Assembly: GCA_019454105.1 (NCBI GenBank) | Contig: CP075364.1 | Span: forward strand, 1,739,362-1,803,361 | Origin: Fimbriimonadaceae bacterium | GTDB lineage: Bacteria > Armatimonadota > Fimbriimonadia > Fimbriimonadales > Fimbriimonadaceae | Direction: 5' to 3' | DNA: 64,000 nucleotides | Shown here: positions 48,771-57,923 of the stretch, piece after piece | Position numbering within the stretch: the first letter of the stretch is position 1 | Layout: every line of letters starts with the position of its first letter | Made by a program: the position numbers and the translations under genes | The notes under the pieces: model-generated | What the model saw: the letters and a program-made list of their open reading frames with translations, nothing else | What the model was told of the DNA's origin: nothing | Databases searched by the model: none

Positions 48771-51281
48771 ATGCTGAGCTTCCTCCTCGGCGCCCTCGCT
48801 TTGGGCCAGGAGGCGCCCCCCAACGATACAGTCGACATTGGCGGTCGCTCCGTTGCGCTCGTTTGGCCCGGCCCGGCGGCTCCAGAAGTGACCTGGCCGA
48901 CGGTCGAAGTCGGCGGACTGCGGTTCGGAGTCTTGCCGGACGGCTCCCTCGGCCGCCCTGCCCGAGTCGACGGAAGCTGGTCAGACGCCAAGCTCCGGTA
49001 TGCCCCTGGGTCGGAGAAAGCGACCCCCTATCGGTGCCTCGTGATTCTGATCGAGCGCTGGACGTTCTTGGACATCTCCAAGGGGCCGGTCGTTCGAAGG
49101 CGCGGAACGCTCGAGCCCTTCTTGATCGAGGAGATCGAGCAAGGCTTGGCCCGGTTCAAAGCCCTTGCCGAGGCATCGGCTGGCAACAGGATCAGCATCA
49201 AGTTCGACGTCATGCGGGATCAAGACCCGGGCTTCACGATCCTTGACAAATGGAGCTTTCCTGGCCCGACAAGGTTTGACGCCACGACGCCCCCCGATCC
49301 GAACAACTTCGTCTCTCAACTCGTCATCGACCGAGTCGGGCCTCGGTTCAATGACGAGAGGTTCGATTCCGACACGCCAGGGTATCGGGGCCCGTTCAGT
49401 TCCGTCTTCGTGATCCATGCTGGCCTGGTCGATGGGTCGGCCAACTTCTGGGTGGACAACACGCCCGTGACCCTCCTCAGCCACTCGACGATCAGCCAGG
49501 ACAAGATCGGATTGAGCCTTCCCTCGGCCCTGTTCTCCTCGTGGCAGAACCATGTGGCCGGCCTCAGCCAAGGCCCGTCCTTCATGAAGGTAGGCCGCAT
49601 CCTCGATAGGTTTACGGCAAGACCTGATTGGGTGGGAGGAGGCGAGTGGGCCACCCTGGCCGAAGCGGCCGCAAGACGCGAGCGACCGAAGGGAGAACCG
49701 CCCGCGTTGGCCGACGCCCCGGAAGGGGCCAGCGTGTGGATGGCGGACGGTCGATTGGCTGCGCGACCCGAAGCGGTCAGTGCCCTGAGAGCTGCCTTGC
49801 CGAATTGGAAGGACCCCGTCGTTTGGGCGCCTTCGTCCGCAGGGCCAGTCGCACTTGTGCCCGTGACCGGAAGTCCGGCCAGCGCGGTACGAGCCCTCGG
49901 GCTCGAACCCCCCACCGTGCAGGCCAAGAGTGAGCCACGACAAGTTGGAACCACGATCGGAGACCACGAGGCAAAGCTTGAAACAGGGGCCGACGGCAAG
50001 AACTTCTGGCGAGTGACGCAGACCGGGATCACGGCTCGGGGCGATTTCTTGTTCGCTGACGTCACTGGGTCGAGCGCCCGTTCTGCCAAGTTCCTCGTCC
50101 GGACGGAATCGCCAGGAGCGGTGCTGGTCAAGGTCCTCGGGCCCGACCGGAAGACACCTGTCGCGAGACACCTCATTGTGGGCGAAGCCCCGCCCTTAGG
50201 CGACTGCACCGATGATGCCGACCTCTCTGATGCGCGGGTGCCGAACGACGGACAGTGGCATCAGGTCGCCGTGCCGCTTCCAGTAGGATCGACCGAGTTC
50301 ATCGTGGCTCCCTACGCGGCCGGTTTCCTTGAGCGACCCACTTTTGGCCCGTCGACCTTGGACTTGGCAGAATTCGAGACCAGCGCCGACTCGGCTCCGA
50401 CTCCAAAACCTTACAAGTTCGACTTTGTTCCTGGAACAGAGGACTGGACCATGAACGCTCTGACCCAAGGCAACGAGAACGACCGCCTTCGAGCCTGCGT
50501 GTTTTTGGCCCGCAACCCAAATCCGAGTTCTGTCAGTGTTCTGGCTCCGATGTTGCGGTCGGGAGACCCGGTCCTTGCCCTCATGGCAGGCTTCGCCGTC
50601 TCAAGGACAGAGGGCGACGAAGCCTGGTCGGCGATCAAGACTGCCCTTGAACAAGGCCCGTTTGACCACAACCGCCGGTTCGCCGCCATGTGGCTGGCCC
50701 AGCGGCCCGATCCAGCCATGGGAGCGTCCCTCGGCTTGATGACCGCGCGGAGCGCCAGTGCCCGCTTGGAGGCGGTCCGGGCCCTCGCCGCGATCAAGGA
50801 GGAGTCGGCCGACGTCATCCTCATCGCGATGATGGCGAATGAGCCCGACCCCGGTGTCCGCGTCGAAATCGCTCGTCTTGCGAACCTTGAGAACAGTTTG
50901 GTCAATCGCAGGCTCCTCTTCGCCGCGCTGAACGACGAGTCGCAGTGGGTTCGAACTACCTGTCTTCTCCGACTGATCCAGTCGCCAGACGCCAAGACCC
51001 GCCGCGAAGCGTTTCAGGGAGTGAGGGACCCGGCCGTTGGCATTCGGCTCGCGCTCTTGGCGGCCATGGCCGAAGACCCCGACGACTTTTATCGTCCCGC
51101 TCTTCGGGTGGCGGTCACGGATCGGGAAGCCCGAGTCCGCGCGGCGGCCCTCAGGGCGCTCGCCAAGCAGCCTGGCCCGGTCAGTAGGGCCGAAGTGGCC
51201 AATGTGGCGAAAGACACAGACGTCGAAGTCGCTGCGGCCTACGCCGCGCTCGCCAAGGCCAAGGGCCTCGAAGGGCCATGA
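48771..51281 (+). CDS. Large exported protein with C-terminal HEAT-like repeats
   Basis: 836 residues. A short signal-like N-terminus (MLSFLLGALALGQ) is followed by ~530 residues of mixed fold containing an extracellular-looking region (YRCLVILIERWTFLDISKGPVVRRRGTLEPFLIEEIEQGLARFKALAEAS) and a beta domain near residues 390-540. The last ~270 residues are helical repeats of HEAT/Armadillo type (LARNPNPSSVSVLAPMLRSGDPVLALMAGFAVSR; ARSASARLEAVRALAAIKEESADVILIAMM). HEAT arrays mediate protein-protein contact. Overlaps rpiB by ATGA. Function unknown. Confidence 0.8.
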   Translation: MLSFLLGALALGQEAPPNDTVDIGGRSVALVWPGPAAPEVTWPTVEVGGLRFGVLPDGSLGRPARVDGSWSDAKLRYAPGSEKATPYRCLVILIERWTFLDISKGPVVRRRGTLEPFLIEEIEQGLARFKALAEASAGNRISIKFDVMRDQDPGFTILDKWSFPGPTRFDATTPPDPNNFVSQLVIDRVGPRFNDERFDSDTPGYRGPFSSVFVIHAGLVDGSANFWVDNTPVTLLSHSTISQDKIGLSLPSALFSSWQNHVAGLSQGPSFMKVGRILDRFTARPDWVGGGEWATLAEAAARRERPKGEPPALADAPEGASVWMADGRLAARPEAVSALRAALPNWKDPVVWAPSSAGPVALVPVTGSPASAVRALGLEPPTVQAKSEPRQVGTTIGDHEAKLETGADGKNFWRVTQTGITARGDFLFADVTGSSARSAKFLVRTESPGAVLVKVLGPDRKTPVARHLIVGEAPPLGDCTDDADLSDARVPNDGQWHQVAVPLPVGSTEFIVAPYAAGFLERPTFGPSTLDLAEFETSADSAPTPKPYKFDFVPGTEDWTMNALTQGNENDRLRACVFLARNPNPSSVSVLAPMLRSGDPVLALMAGFAVSRTEGDEAWSAIKTALEQGPFDHNRRFAAMWLAQRPDPAMGASLGLMTARSASARLEAVRALAAIKEESADVILIAMMANEPDPGVRVEIARLANLENSLVNRRLLFAALNDESQWVRTTCLLRLIQSPDAKTRREAFQGVRDPAVGIRLALLAAMAEDPDDFYRPALRVAVTDREARVRAAALRALAKQPGPVSRAEVANVAKDTDVEVAAAYAALAKAKGLEGP

Positions 51282-51757
51282 GACTGGCGCTCGGATCGGA
51301 TCACGCCGGTTTCGACTTGCGCCAGAACTTGGCGGCATGGGCCGAGGACCAGGGCCACACGACCGTCCAGTTCGGGGCCACTGGCCATGACCCGTTCGAC
51401 TATCCCGATGCGGCTGCGGCCGTCGTCCAGGCGGTTTTGTCGGGCGAAGCCGATCTCGGGGCCCTTGTTTGCGGCACGGGGATTGGGGTCTGCATCGCCG
51501 CCAACCGCCATCGGGGTGTCCGTGCCGCCCTGGCCTGCTCGCCTCAAGCGGCCGTACTGGCCCGTCAGCACAACCATGCCAACGTGGTCTGCCTGGGAGC
51601 GAGAACGATGGATCCCGAACAAGCCCGGGAGATTTTCCAGGTTTTTGTCAGCACCCAGCCGGATTGCCAGGAACGACACGTGAGGAGAGTCCGAAAACTT
51701 GACGGGAACGACGGGCCCTCTCGCGTTGTCTCCATAATAGAAGAACCTCATGGCTAA
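51278..51757 (+). CDS. rpiB: Ribose-5-phosphate isomerase B
   Basis: 159 residues, the normal length of RpiB/LacAB sugar-phosphate isomerases. Interconverts ribose-5-P and ribulose-5-P in the pentose phosphate pathway. LALGSDHAGFDLRQNL, the DYPDAAAAVV block, active-site CGTGIGVCIAANRHRGVRAAL (catalytic Cys) and ARQHNHANVVCLGARTM with its histidines are present. The C-terminal ~15 residues (NDGPSRVVSIIEEPHG) extend beyond the usual end. It overlaps the HEAT-protein gene before it and the S41 gene after it by a few bases. Confidence 0.95.
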   Translation: MRLALGSDHAGFDLRQNLAAWAEDQGHTTVQFGATGHDPFDYPDAAAAVVQAVLSGEADLGALVCGTGIGVCIAANRHRGVRAALACSPQAAVLARQHNHANVVCLGARTMDPEQAREIFQVFVSTQPDCQERHVRRVRKLDGNDGPSRVVSIIEEPHG

Positions 51758-53003
51758 CTTCCCGAAGTCCGTTTTCCCGGCCCTCTGCGCGGTCGCCATC
51801 GCCGCGGGCTTCTGGGGAGGACACGAAGCGAGGGTTCGTCAAGACACGGGCGGCGCTTCAGCCTCGGCGAAGTCCATCGGTTTGGACTCGATGATCGCGT
51901 CGAACGACCAAGCCCGTCCTGGCTCGGAGGCGGACTACTTCTATCAAATGATGCTCCTTTTGGAGCGAGAGTATGTCGACGCGGTCACCGACGAGTCGAA
52001 ACTCGCGTTCGGCGCGGTCAAAGGCATGGTCGACACCCTGATGGACCCCATGAGCCAGCATCTGAGCCCAGGGGAGTTCAAAGCCCTCATGGCCCGCAAG
52101 AAAGGCCAGTTCGAGGGCATCGGCGTGGAAGTGCTGCTGAATTACGATCAGACCCAACTCGAAAAGCTCCGCAAGAACGAGTCAGACCTGGACCCGCTCC
52201 TGCTCGTTCCAGACGTTGTCGTCTCAATGGTCGCTCCAAACGGGCCTGCGGCCAAGGCTGGGATCAAACCGGGAGACCGCATCGAACGGGTGGGGGCGAA
52301 GTGGCTCATGACGAGTTCCGCCCTGATCAGGCTCCGGGACCTCCAGTCGAAATCGACGCAAAGCCGCGCCGCCGCTGAAGCGTTCGCCAAGGAGCGAGCC
52401 GACTTTCAGGCCAAGTTCAAAAAGGTGCTCAGCCCGGCCCGGGCCAAAGAGATCCTGACGACAGGAACGGGCAAGACCCTTGAGATCACCTGGACCGACG
52501 GCAAAGCCAGCAAGTCGGCCAAAGTCGTGACCGCAGGCTGCGAAGTCCCGGCCATCAAACGCGAAGGTCGCGAGGTGGCCCTCAAGTTGTTCGACGGGGC
52601 GGCGGAAGCCTTGAAGCGCGCCGGAACGCTGGAACCGGGGACCGTGATCGACCTAAGGAACAGTTCTCAGGGAGACTTTGATGAATTGAAGAGCGTCCTT
52701 GCCCTGCTTGGCCCTTCGGGAACTTATGGGACGCTCAAGTCCGAGCGAGTCGGCGAACCACGGACTTTGTCCGTGGAGACCGGGGCGCCGTCCGCAACGG
52801 GCTTCACGCTCAAAGTCGACTCCTCGACGACGGGCGCGGCCCGGATCTTGGCGGAGGCCCTAGCCGCCAGAGGTGTTGCCAAGCTGGAAGGAAAGCTCTC
52901 GGGCGAGGCTGTTTGGATCGAAACGAGGTCGCTGGCGAACGGCAGCGGCTACACGCTCGCCATCGGCGAGTTCGTCCCGAACCGGGCGGAGGCCTCCAAG
53001 TGA
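51750..53003 (+). CDS. Degenerate S41 (C-terminal processing protease-like) protein with PDZ
   Basis: 417 residues with a signal-anchor (VFPALCAVAIAAGFWGG). An N-terminal S41 helical cap (EADYFYQMMLLLEREYVDAVTDESKLAFGAVKGMVDTLMDPMSQHLSPGEFKALM) and a PDZ-like region (VVVSMVAPNGPAAKAGIKPGDRIERVGAKWL) are clear. In the catalytic region the usual ES(A)SA.E...LQ and G-K pattern is replaced by DSSTTGAARILAEALAARG, with no following GK. It is therefore probably an inactive paralogue of the next two genes, possibly a regulatory or adaptor subunit. Overlaps the next gene by 4 nt. Confidence 0.82.
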   Translation: MANFPKSVFPALCAVAIAAGFWGGHEARVRQDTGGASASAKSIGLDSMIASNDQARPGSEADYFYQMMLLLEREYVDAVTDESKLAFGAVKGMVDTLMDPMSQHLSPGEFKALMARKKGQFEGIGVEVLLNYDQTQLEKLRKNESDLDPLLLVPDVVVSMVAPNGPAAKAGIKPGDRIERVGAKWLMTSSALIRLRDLQSKSTQSRAAAEAFAKERADFQAKFKKVLSPARAKEILTTGTGKTLEITWTDGKASKSAKVVTAGCEVPAIKREGREVALKLFDGAAEALKRAGTLEPGTVIDLRNSSQGDFDELKSVLALLGPSGTYGTLKSERVGEPRTLSVETGAPSATGFTLKVDSSTTGAARILAEALAARGVAKLEGKLSGEAVWIETRSLANGSGYTLAIGEFVPNRAEASK

Positions 53004-54250
53004 GGACCCTCGTGAGGCTCATTGTCCTCCCTGTCCTCTTGGTGGCTGGGTTCGCTACTGGGTTCGCGTGGCGCGACGTCTGGGCCGGGCGGCCGCCCTC
53101 GGGAGAGATCTTCGGCAGACTGGTCAAAGGCGAACCGGCCAAGAAACCATCACCGGTCGAGATCTTCAGAGACAACTTTGGGTACATCCAAGCCAACTTC
53201 CGGCGGGCGGTGCCTTCGACAAAGCTGAAGCATTCGGCGATGGCTGGGATGTTCGCTTCGCTCGGCGATCCGCACACGAGCTTCTTGGAACCCGTGGCCG
53301 CCGACCGGTTGAAGCTCGAGACACGCGGCGACTTTGTCGGCATCGGCGCCCGACTGGCACCGGATCCTCTTGGTGCGCGCATCGCCACCGTCTTCAAGAA
53401 CGCGCCAGCCGACCGAGCCGGCGTCAAGAGCGGAGACACGATCATCGCTGTCGACGGCGCGAACACCGCTGGAATGCCGACGGACGAGATCGTGAGCAAG
53501 ATCCGAGGCAAGGAAGCGACCACCGTCGAAGTCAAGGTGGTCCGGCCCAAGCAACCGGATCCTCTCATCTTTAAGATCAAACGGGCTGTGGTCGTGATCC
53601 CGACAGCCGAAGGCAAGATGCTCGAAGGCACCACCGTCGGGTACGTCAATGTCTCTCAGTTCGCCGAGACGACGGTCCAGCAGTTCGAGCAAGCCTTGCG
53701 AGAAGTCATGGCCAGAAAGCCGACCGGACTCGTGATTGACATGCGAAGCAACCCAGGTGGGCTCCTTCAGACCGCCAGCGAGCTTCTCGGCCGGTTCGTC
53801 GAGAACAAGGTTGTCGTGAAGATGAAGATGCGGGGCCAGGGCGAGACCTTTGCCACGACTCCGACCGGGAAGGCCCTCGGCATCAAGGTTCCGATCGTCG
53901 TCCTCATCAATGAAGAGTCGGCCAGCGCGGCGGAAATTTTCGCTGGGGTCCTTCAGGACTACCAAAAAGCCACGCTCGTCGGCGAGCACACTTATGGCAA
54001 GGCTTCCGTGCAAAACGTCTTTTCAGTCGTCGATCAGGCCAGCGCCAAGATCACGATCGCCCGCTACTACTTGCCCAGCGGCCGTGACATCAGCCGCAAG
54101 GTCGACGAGGACGGCGAGTACTTGAGCGGCGGCATCGCCCCCGACATCGTGAAGGCTTTGGACATCAACGCCGACACTCTGCTTGGAGACCCGAAGAAAG
54201 ACTCTCAACTTGCCAAAGCCATCGAGGTCATCGCCGGCAAGACCCGATAA
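53000..54250 (+). CDS. S41-family C-terminal processing peptidase (CtpA-like)
   Basis: 416 residues from the GTG at 53000 that overlaps the preceding stop (GTGA); a longer frame upstream lies over that gene. A signal-anchor (RLIVLPVLLVAGFATGFA) precedes the cap, a PDZ domain (GIGARLAPDPLGARIATVFKNAPADRAGVKSGDTIIAVDG) and the serine/lysine catalytic region: VIDMRSNPGG, NEESASAAEIFAGVLQDYQ (Ser) and GEHTYGKASVQ (Lys). It should trim C-termini of periplasmic substrates. Second of three S41 genes in tandem. Confidence 0.92.
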   Translation: MRTLVRLIVLPVLLVAGFATGFAWRDVWAGRPPSGEIFGRLVKGEPAKKPSPVEIFRDNFGYIQANFRRAVPSTKLKHSAMAGMFASLGDPHTSFLEPVAADRLKLETRGDFVGIGARLAPDPLGARIATVFKNAPADRAGVKSGDTIIAVDGANTAGMPTDEIVSKIRGKEATTVEVKVVRPKQPDPLIFKIKRAVVVIPTAEGKMLEGTTVGYVNVSQFAETTVQQFEQALREVMARKPTGLVIDMRSNPGGLLQTASELLGRFVENKVVVKMKMRGQGETFATTPTGKALGIKVPIVVLINEESASAAEIFAGVLQDYQKATLVGEHTYGKASVQNVFSVVDQASAKITIARYYLPSGRDISRKVDEDGEYLSGGIAPDIVKALDINADTLLGDPKKDSQLAKAIEVIAGKTR

Positions 54251-54300
54251 GTCCCGAGGCTCGCAACACCGAGGCCGATCGGGGCGGTATCGAAATTAGC

Positions 54301-55458
54301 ATGACCTTTGCCGCCTTGGCCCTGGCCTTCACCCCGCAGGCCTCGACGTTCGACGCCAACGGGGCTTGGGAGTCCGTCTCCAAAGCCATCTCAACCCGTT
54401 ATTACGCCCGCGAGGCCCGAGGCGAAGAAATGGCCCGGCACTTGAAGGAGACGGAGCCGGTGGCCAGGGCGGCCAAGTCTCCCGCCGAGTTCGATCAAGC
54501 CGTCGACACGATGATCGAAAAGTTCAAGGACTCCCACTTTGCCTTCCTCACCCGGAACGAGCAAGGATTCTATGTGTTCGATTCTCTGGTGCGGGGGGAC
54601 AAGGCCGTCAAGATGCCGAACATCGGGGCCTGGTTCGCCCGCAAGGGCCAAGACTGGACGGTCACGATGGTGCTTGACGGCGGAGCGGCCGCCGAAGCGG
54701 GACTCCGAAAAGGGGACCTGATGACTCGGATCGCCGGACTACCGTTCGAGCCTGTGGCGCCATTGGCGGTCCTTGTCGGCCGAGCCCCCATGGTCGAATG
54801 GACCCGATCGGGTGTCCCCATGTCGGCCCAAGTCACGGTCACTGAGCAAGCCGGGCTCGACATGTTCCATGAAGCGACCCGCAAAAGCGGCCGTGTGGTC
54901 GAGCGGCAGGGCAAGAAGATCGGAGTCATGCGGCCCTGGACCATGGTGCAGGATCGGTTCAAGAACACGCTCCATGGGTTCGTCTACGGCCAGGCCAGCG
55001 CCACAGACGCCTTTGTGCTCGATCTTCGCGACGGGTTCGGCGGCAGGCCCGAGGGCTACGCCGACCCCTTCTTCCGACCCGAGGCCGTGCTCGAATGGGA
55101 CATGGGCGGCGGCGGATCCATGAAGCAGCAATTCGGCTATCAGCGCCCGTTGGTCGTGCTCACGAACGGTGGTACCCGCAGTGCTCGAGAGGTCCTTGCC
55201 CTTATCTTAAAGCGGTCCGGCAGAGCGACTCTCGTCGGCTCCAGGACAGCCGGCGACGTTCTTGGAACGAGCCCGATCCCGGTCCAAGACTGGGCGTATC
55301 TCGAGATTCCGATGGTCGACCTCAAGGTCGATGGCGAGCGGCTCGAAAGGGTCGGCGTCACACCCATGATCGAGGTTCAAGACGGCTACGGCCCGAACGG
55401 CGAAGACCTGGCGCTCGAAGCGGGACTGAACGAAGCGGTCAGGTTGGCTGGGCGGTGA
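54301..55458 (+). CDS. S41-family peptidase (third tandem copy)
   Basis: 385 residues with a short signal-like N-terminus (MTFAALALAFTPQAS). A helical cap (SAFLTRNEQG region), a PDZ-type segment (DGGAAAEAGLRKGDLMTRIAGLPFEPV) and a TSP/S41 catalytic region are visible: AFVLDLRDGFGG, VVLTNGGTRSAREVLALILKRSGRATLVGSRTAGD. The nucleophile position is the Ser in TRSAREVL; the general-base Lys of the CtpA type is not obvious, as in the tricorn-like/ nisin-resistance branch. It overlaps lgt tail-to-tail by 20 nt. Confidence 0.85.
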   Translation: MTFAALALAFTPQASTFDANGAWESVSKAISTRYYAREARGEEMARHLKETEPVARAAKSPAEFDQAVDTMIEKFKDSHFAFLTRNEQGFYVFDSLVRGDKAVKMPNIGAWFARKGQDWTVTMVLDGGAAAEAGLRKGDLMTRIAGLPFEPVAPLAVLVGRAPMVEWTRSGVPMSAQVTVTEQAGLDMFHEATRKSGRVVERQGKKIGVMRPWTMVQDRFKNTLHGFVYGQASATDAFVLDLRDGFGGRPEGYADPFFRPEAVLEWDMGGGGSMKQQFGYQRPLVVLTNGGTRSAREVLALILKRSGRATLVGSRTAGDVLGTSPIPVQDWAYLEIPMVDLKVDGERLERVGVTPMIEVQDGYGPNGEDLALEAGLNEAVRLAGR

Positions 55459-56236
55459 CGGCTCCGGACTTCTTGGCTACCCGCGAGAAATAGAGAATCA
55501 CGCCGAGCGCGGCCATGGCCAAGGCGAAGAGTTGCGCCCCCGTGACGGGCAACGCCCCCAGAAAGGCCGAGCTCGCGATCCCAGCCCGCATCTCGTCGAC
55601 TGTCCCGGCACGGAAGAACTCATAAACGAAGCGGCTCAGACCATAGCCGACGATCATGAGCGCGAACGCCTGTCCGACCGCGGCTTTGCCCCGACGCTCC
55701 CAAAGCACAATGGCCAAGGCTGCGCCCAGCATGAGGAACGTATCGACGATCTGGGCCGGCACGTGCTTGGCCGACTGCCCATGGAAGTGCACTCCGAACC
55801 ACGCCTCGGTCGGACGGCCGTAACAGCAGCCATTCAGAAGGCAACCGACGCGGCCGATCGCTTGGGCCGCAAGCACGCCCGGCGCGACCGTGTCCAGGAA
55901 CGGCCACAGCGGCGTGCCGCTCCGCCTCGCCCAAACGAGAAGGCCTACGAAACCCAGTACGAGCCCACCAAAGCTCGTAAGCCCCTCAAACCTGAGGCTG
56001 AGAATCTCTTGCGGTTTGCCCGCGTAGCTCGACCAATTGAGGAGGATATAGGCGAGGCGCGCCCCAAGGATGCCGGGAAGCACCATCCAAAGGGCCGCGT
56101 CCCAAACCGCTTCCTTCTTGAGCCCGAACTGCGGGGCCCGGCGCTGCGAGATCCAGACCGCCACAAGGACGGCCACGACCATCATCACCCCGAATGACCG
56201 GATCGGGACCGGCTGGCTGATCAGCTCGGGAAACAT
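55439..56236 (-). CDS. lgt: Prolipoprotein diacylglyceryl transferase
   Basis: 265 residues, about seven membrane helices, normal for Lgt. It moves diacylglycerol from phosphatidylglycerol to the lipobox cysteine, the first step in maturing the many lipoproteins of this window. The signature GRVGCLLNGCCYGRPTEAWFGVHF is intact, with the catalytic arginine region RFVYEFFRAGTVDE and the N-terminal PVPIRSFGVMM block. Start defined by MFPELISQPVPIRSFG. Convergent with the S41 tandem. Confidence 0.96.
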   Translation of the reverse strand: MFPELISQPVPIRSFGVMMVVAVLVAVWISQRRAPQFGLKKEAVWDAALWMVLPGILGARLAYILLNWSSYAGKPQEILSLRFEGLTSFGGLVLGFVGLLVWARRSGTPLWPFLDTVAPGVLAAQAIGRVGCLLNGCCYGRPTEAWFGVHFHGQSAKHVPAQIVDTFLMLGAALAIVLWERRGKAAVGQAFALMIVGYGLSRFVYEFFRAGTVDEMRAGIASSAFLGALPVTGAQLFALAMAALGVILYFSRVAKKSGAVTAQPT

Positions 56237-56295
56237 CTCCTGGCCCTAGTCTGCCACAACGCCCAGGAGCCGCGACTGGTGCCGAGGGCCCCGGG

Positions 56296-57840
56296 TCACA
56301 ACCCCAGCCTGGGCCACATCTCGTCGATTTTCCTCGCCACGTCGTCGGCCATGGTGATCAGCTTGGGATAGGGTCGCGAGAAGCCGTTCTCACCGGGCCA
56401 CTTGTGCGTGCAGTCGAATCCGATCTTCCCGCCAAACCCCTCTTGGACCGACGCATGGTCGAGTTGGTCGACGGGCCCCTTGGTGAGAAGGTGGTCGCGC
56501 CCTGGGTCGCAATTGGCACCGATGCGGAAAACCACCTCGGCGAGGTCGTGTACGTCGCAGTCCTCGTCGAAGACGAAGACAAACTTGGTGAAGGCGAGCC
56601 CGCCAAGCCCCCAGATGGCGCTCATCACCTTGTACGCATGCCCCGGGTACTTCTTTTTGATCCGGACGAAGGCCATGTTGTGGAACGTCGCCTCGACCGG
56701 TAAGTTGATGTCGACAATCTCCGGGACGGTGAGTTGAATCATGGGAAGGAACACTTGCTCGACCGCCTTGCCCATCCAGCCGTCCTCCATCGGCGGCCTC
56801 CCGACGATCGTGGCGGGATAGACGGGTTTCTCTCGCATCGTTACGGCGGTGACATGGAGCACCGGGAACTCCTCGGCAAGCGAATAGTAGCCGGTATGGT
56901 CTCCGAACGGCCCCTCGAGCCGTCGCTCGGCCGGGTCGACATAGCCCTCGATGACGATCTCGCAGTCAGCGGGCACGGCCACGTCGACCGTCTTGCATGG
57001 AACCAGTTCCACCCTCTGACGGCGGAGGAAGCCGCAGAAAAGCATCTCGTCGATCCCTGGCGGGAGCGGAGCGATCGCTCCGAAGGCATAGATGGGGTCA
57101 CCACCGAGCGCCACGGCCACATCGATGCGCCGACCTGTCGAACCGGCTTCTTCCATATGGCGCATCCCCGTCTTGTGCATCTGCCAGTGCATCCCGCATT
57201 CGTCCTTCCCCTGCACCTGGACACGGTACATGCCGACATTGCGCCGTCCTGTGGTGGGGTCATGGGTGAAGACCATCGGGAGGGTGACGTAGGGTCCGCC
57301 GTCCTCGGGCCAGCAAGTGAGCACCGGGAGCTTGGTCAGGTCGATCTCGCTGCCTTGGAGGACGACCTCCTGGCAGATCCCTCTGGCCACTCGCTTCGGG
57401 GGGACGTCCTTGAGCTCACCGAACGTGCGTTGCGCGAACTTGAGGGCCTCTCCTGGGGACTTCGGCACATCCGGCTTCAGGAGGGCGGCGATTCGCCCAG
57501 CGTGCTCGGAGTAGTCATCGCAGCTAAGGGCCATCGACATCCGCTTGCGGCTCCCCATCGCATTGATGCTGACCGGCATCGGGTACCGGCGCGACTCCCC
57601 TCCGGCCGCAGCTGAGTGGATGGAGGGCCTGCCCATGACCGCGCTCGTGGGGTCGGGCGTGCCGATCCGGGGCGGCGGCCCGACCACGTTCTCGAACAGC
57701 AGCGCCGGCCCGCCGGACTTCATGACCCTGTCTGCGATCTCGGTGATCTCCAGATGGGGGCTCACGGGCTCAGTGATCCGCTTGAGTTCACCGGCCGAAG
57801 CGAGGACGTCAAGGAAGTGCTGGTAGTCGCGGTAGGCCAT
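56296..57840 (-). CDS. UbiD-family decarboxylase (menaquinone-type)
   Basis: 514 residues from the ATG at 57840, selected because it begins the family sequence (MAYRDYQHFLDVLASAGELKRI). UbiD enzymes use prenylated FMN to remove carboxyl groups from aromatic or alpha-beta-unsaturated acids. Family signatures: GMYRVQVQGKDECGMHWQMHKTG, the catalytic E-R-D region PAERRLEGPFGDHTGYYS, PMIQLTVPEIVDINLP and the C-terminal GIDCTHKW-like block (GKIGFDCTHKWPGENG). The extended length and N-terminus fit the menaquinone-biosynthesis branch. The prenyltransferase UbiX is not in the window. Confidence 0.93.
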   Translation of the reverse strand: MAYRDYQHFLDVLASAGELKRITEPVSPHLEITEIADRVMKSGGPALLFENVVGPPPRIGTPDPTSAVMGRPSIHSAAAGGESRRYPMPVSINAMGSRKRMSMALSCDDYSEHAGRIAALLKPDVPKSPGEALKFAQRTFGELKDVPPKRVARGICQEVVLQGSEIDLTKLPVLTCWPEDGGPYVTLPMVFTHDPTTGRRNVGMYRVQVQGKDECGMHWQMHKTGMRHMEEAGSTGRRIDVAVALGGDPIYAFGAIAPLPPGIDEMLFCGFLRRQRVELVPCKTVDVAVPADCEIVIEGYVDPAERRLEGPFGDHTGYYSLAEEFPVLHVTAVTMREKPVYPATIVGRPPMEDGWMGKAVEQVFLPMIQLTVPEIVDINLPVEATFHNMAFVRIKKKYPGHAYKVMSAIWGLGGLAFTKFVFVFDEDCDVHDLAEVVFRIGANCDPGRDHLLTKGPVDQLDHASVQEGFGGKIGFDCTHKWPGENGFSRPYPKLITMADDVARKIDEMWPRLGL

Positions 57841-57923
57841 GCGGCACCGCCATTCTACGCACATGACCCCCGGACGCTCACAGTTCTCAGCAGTTCGCCC
57901 CAGCGAACCGGGCACCGCTAGTC

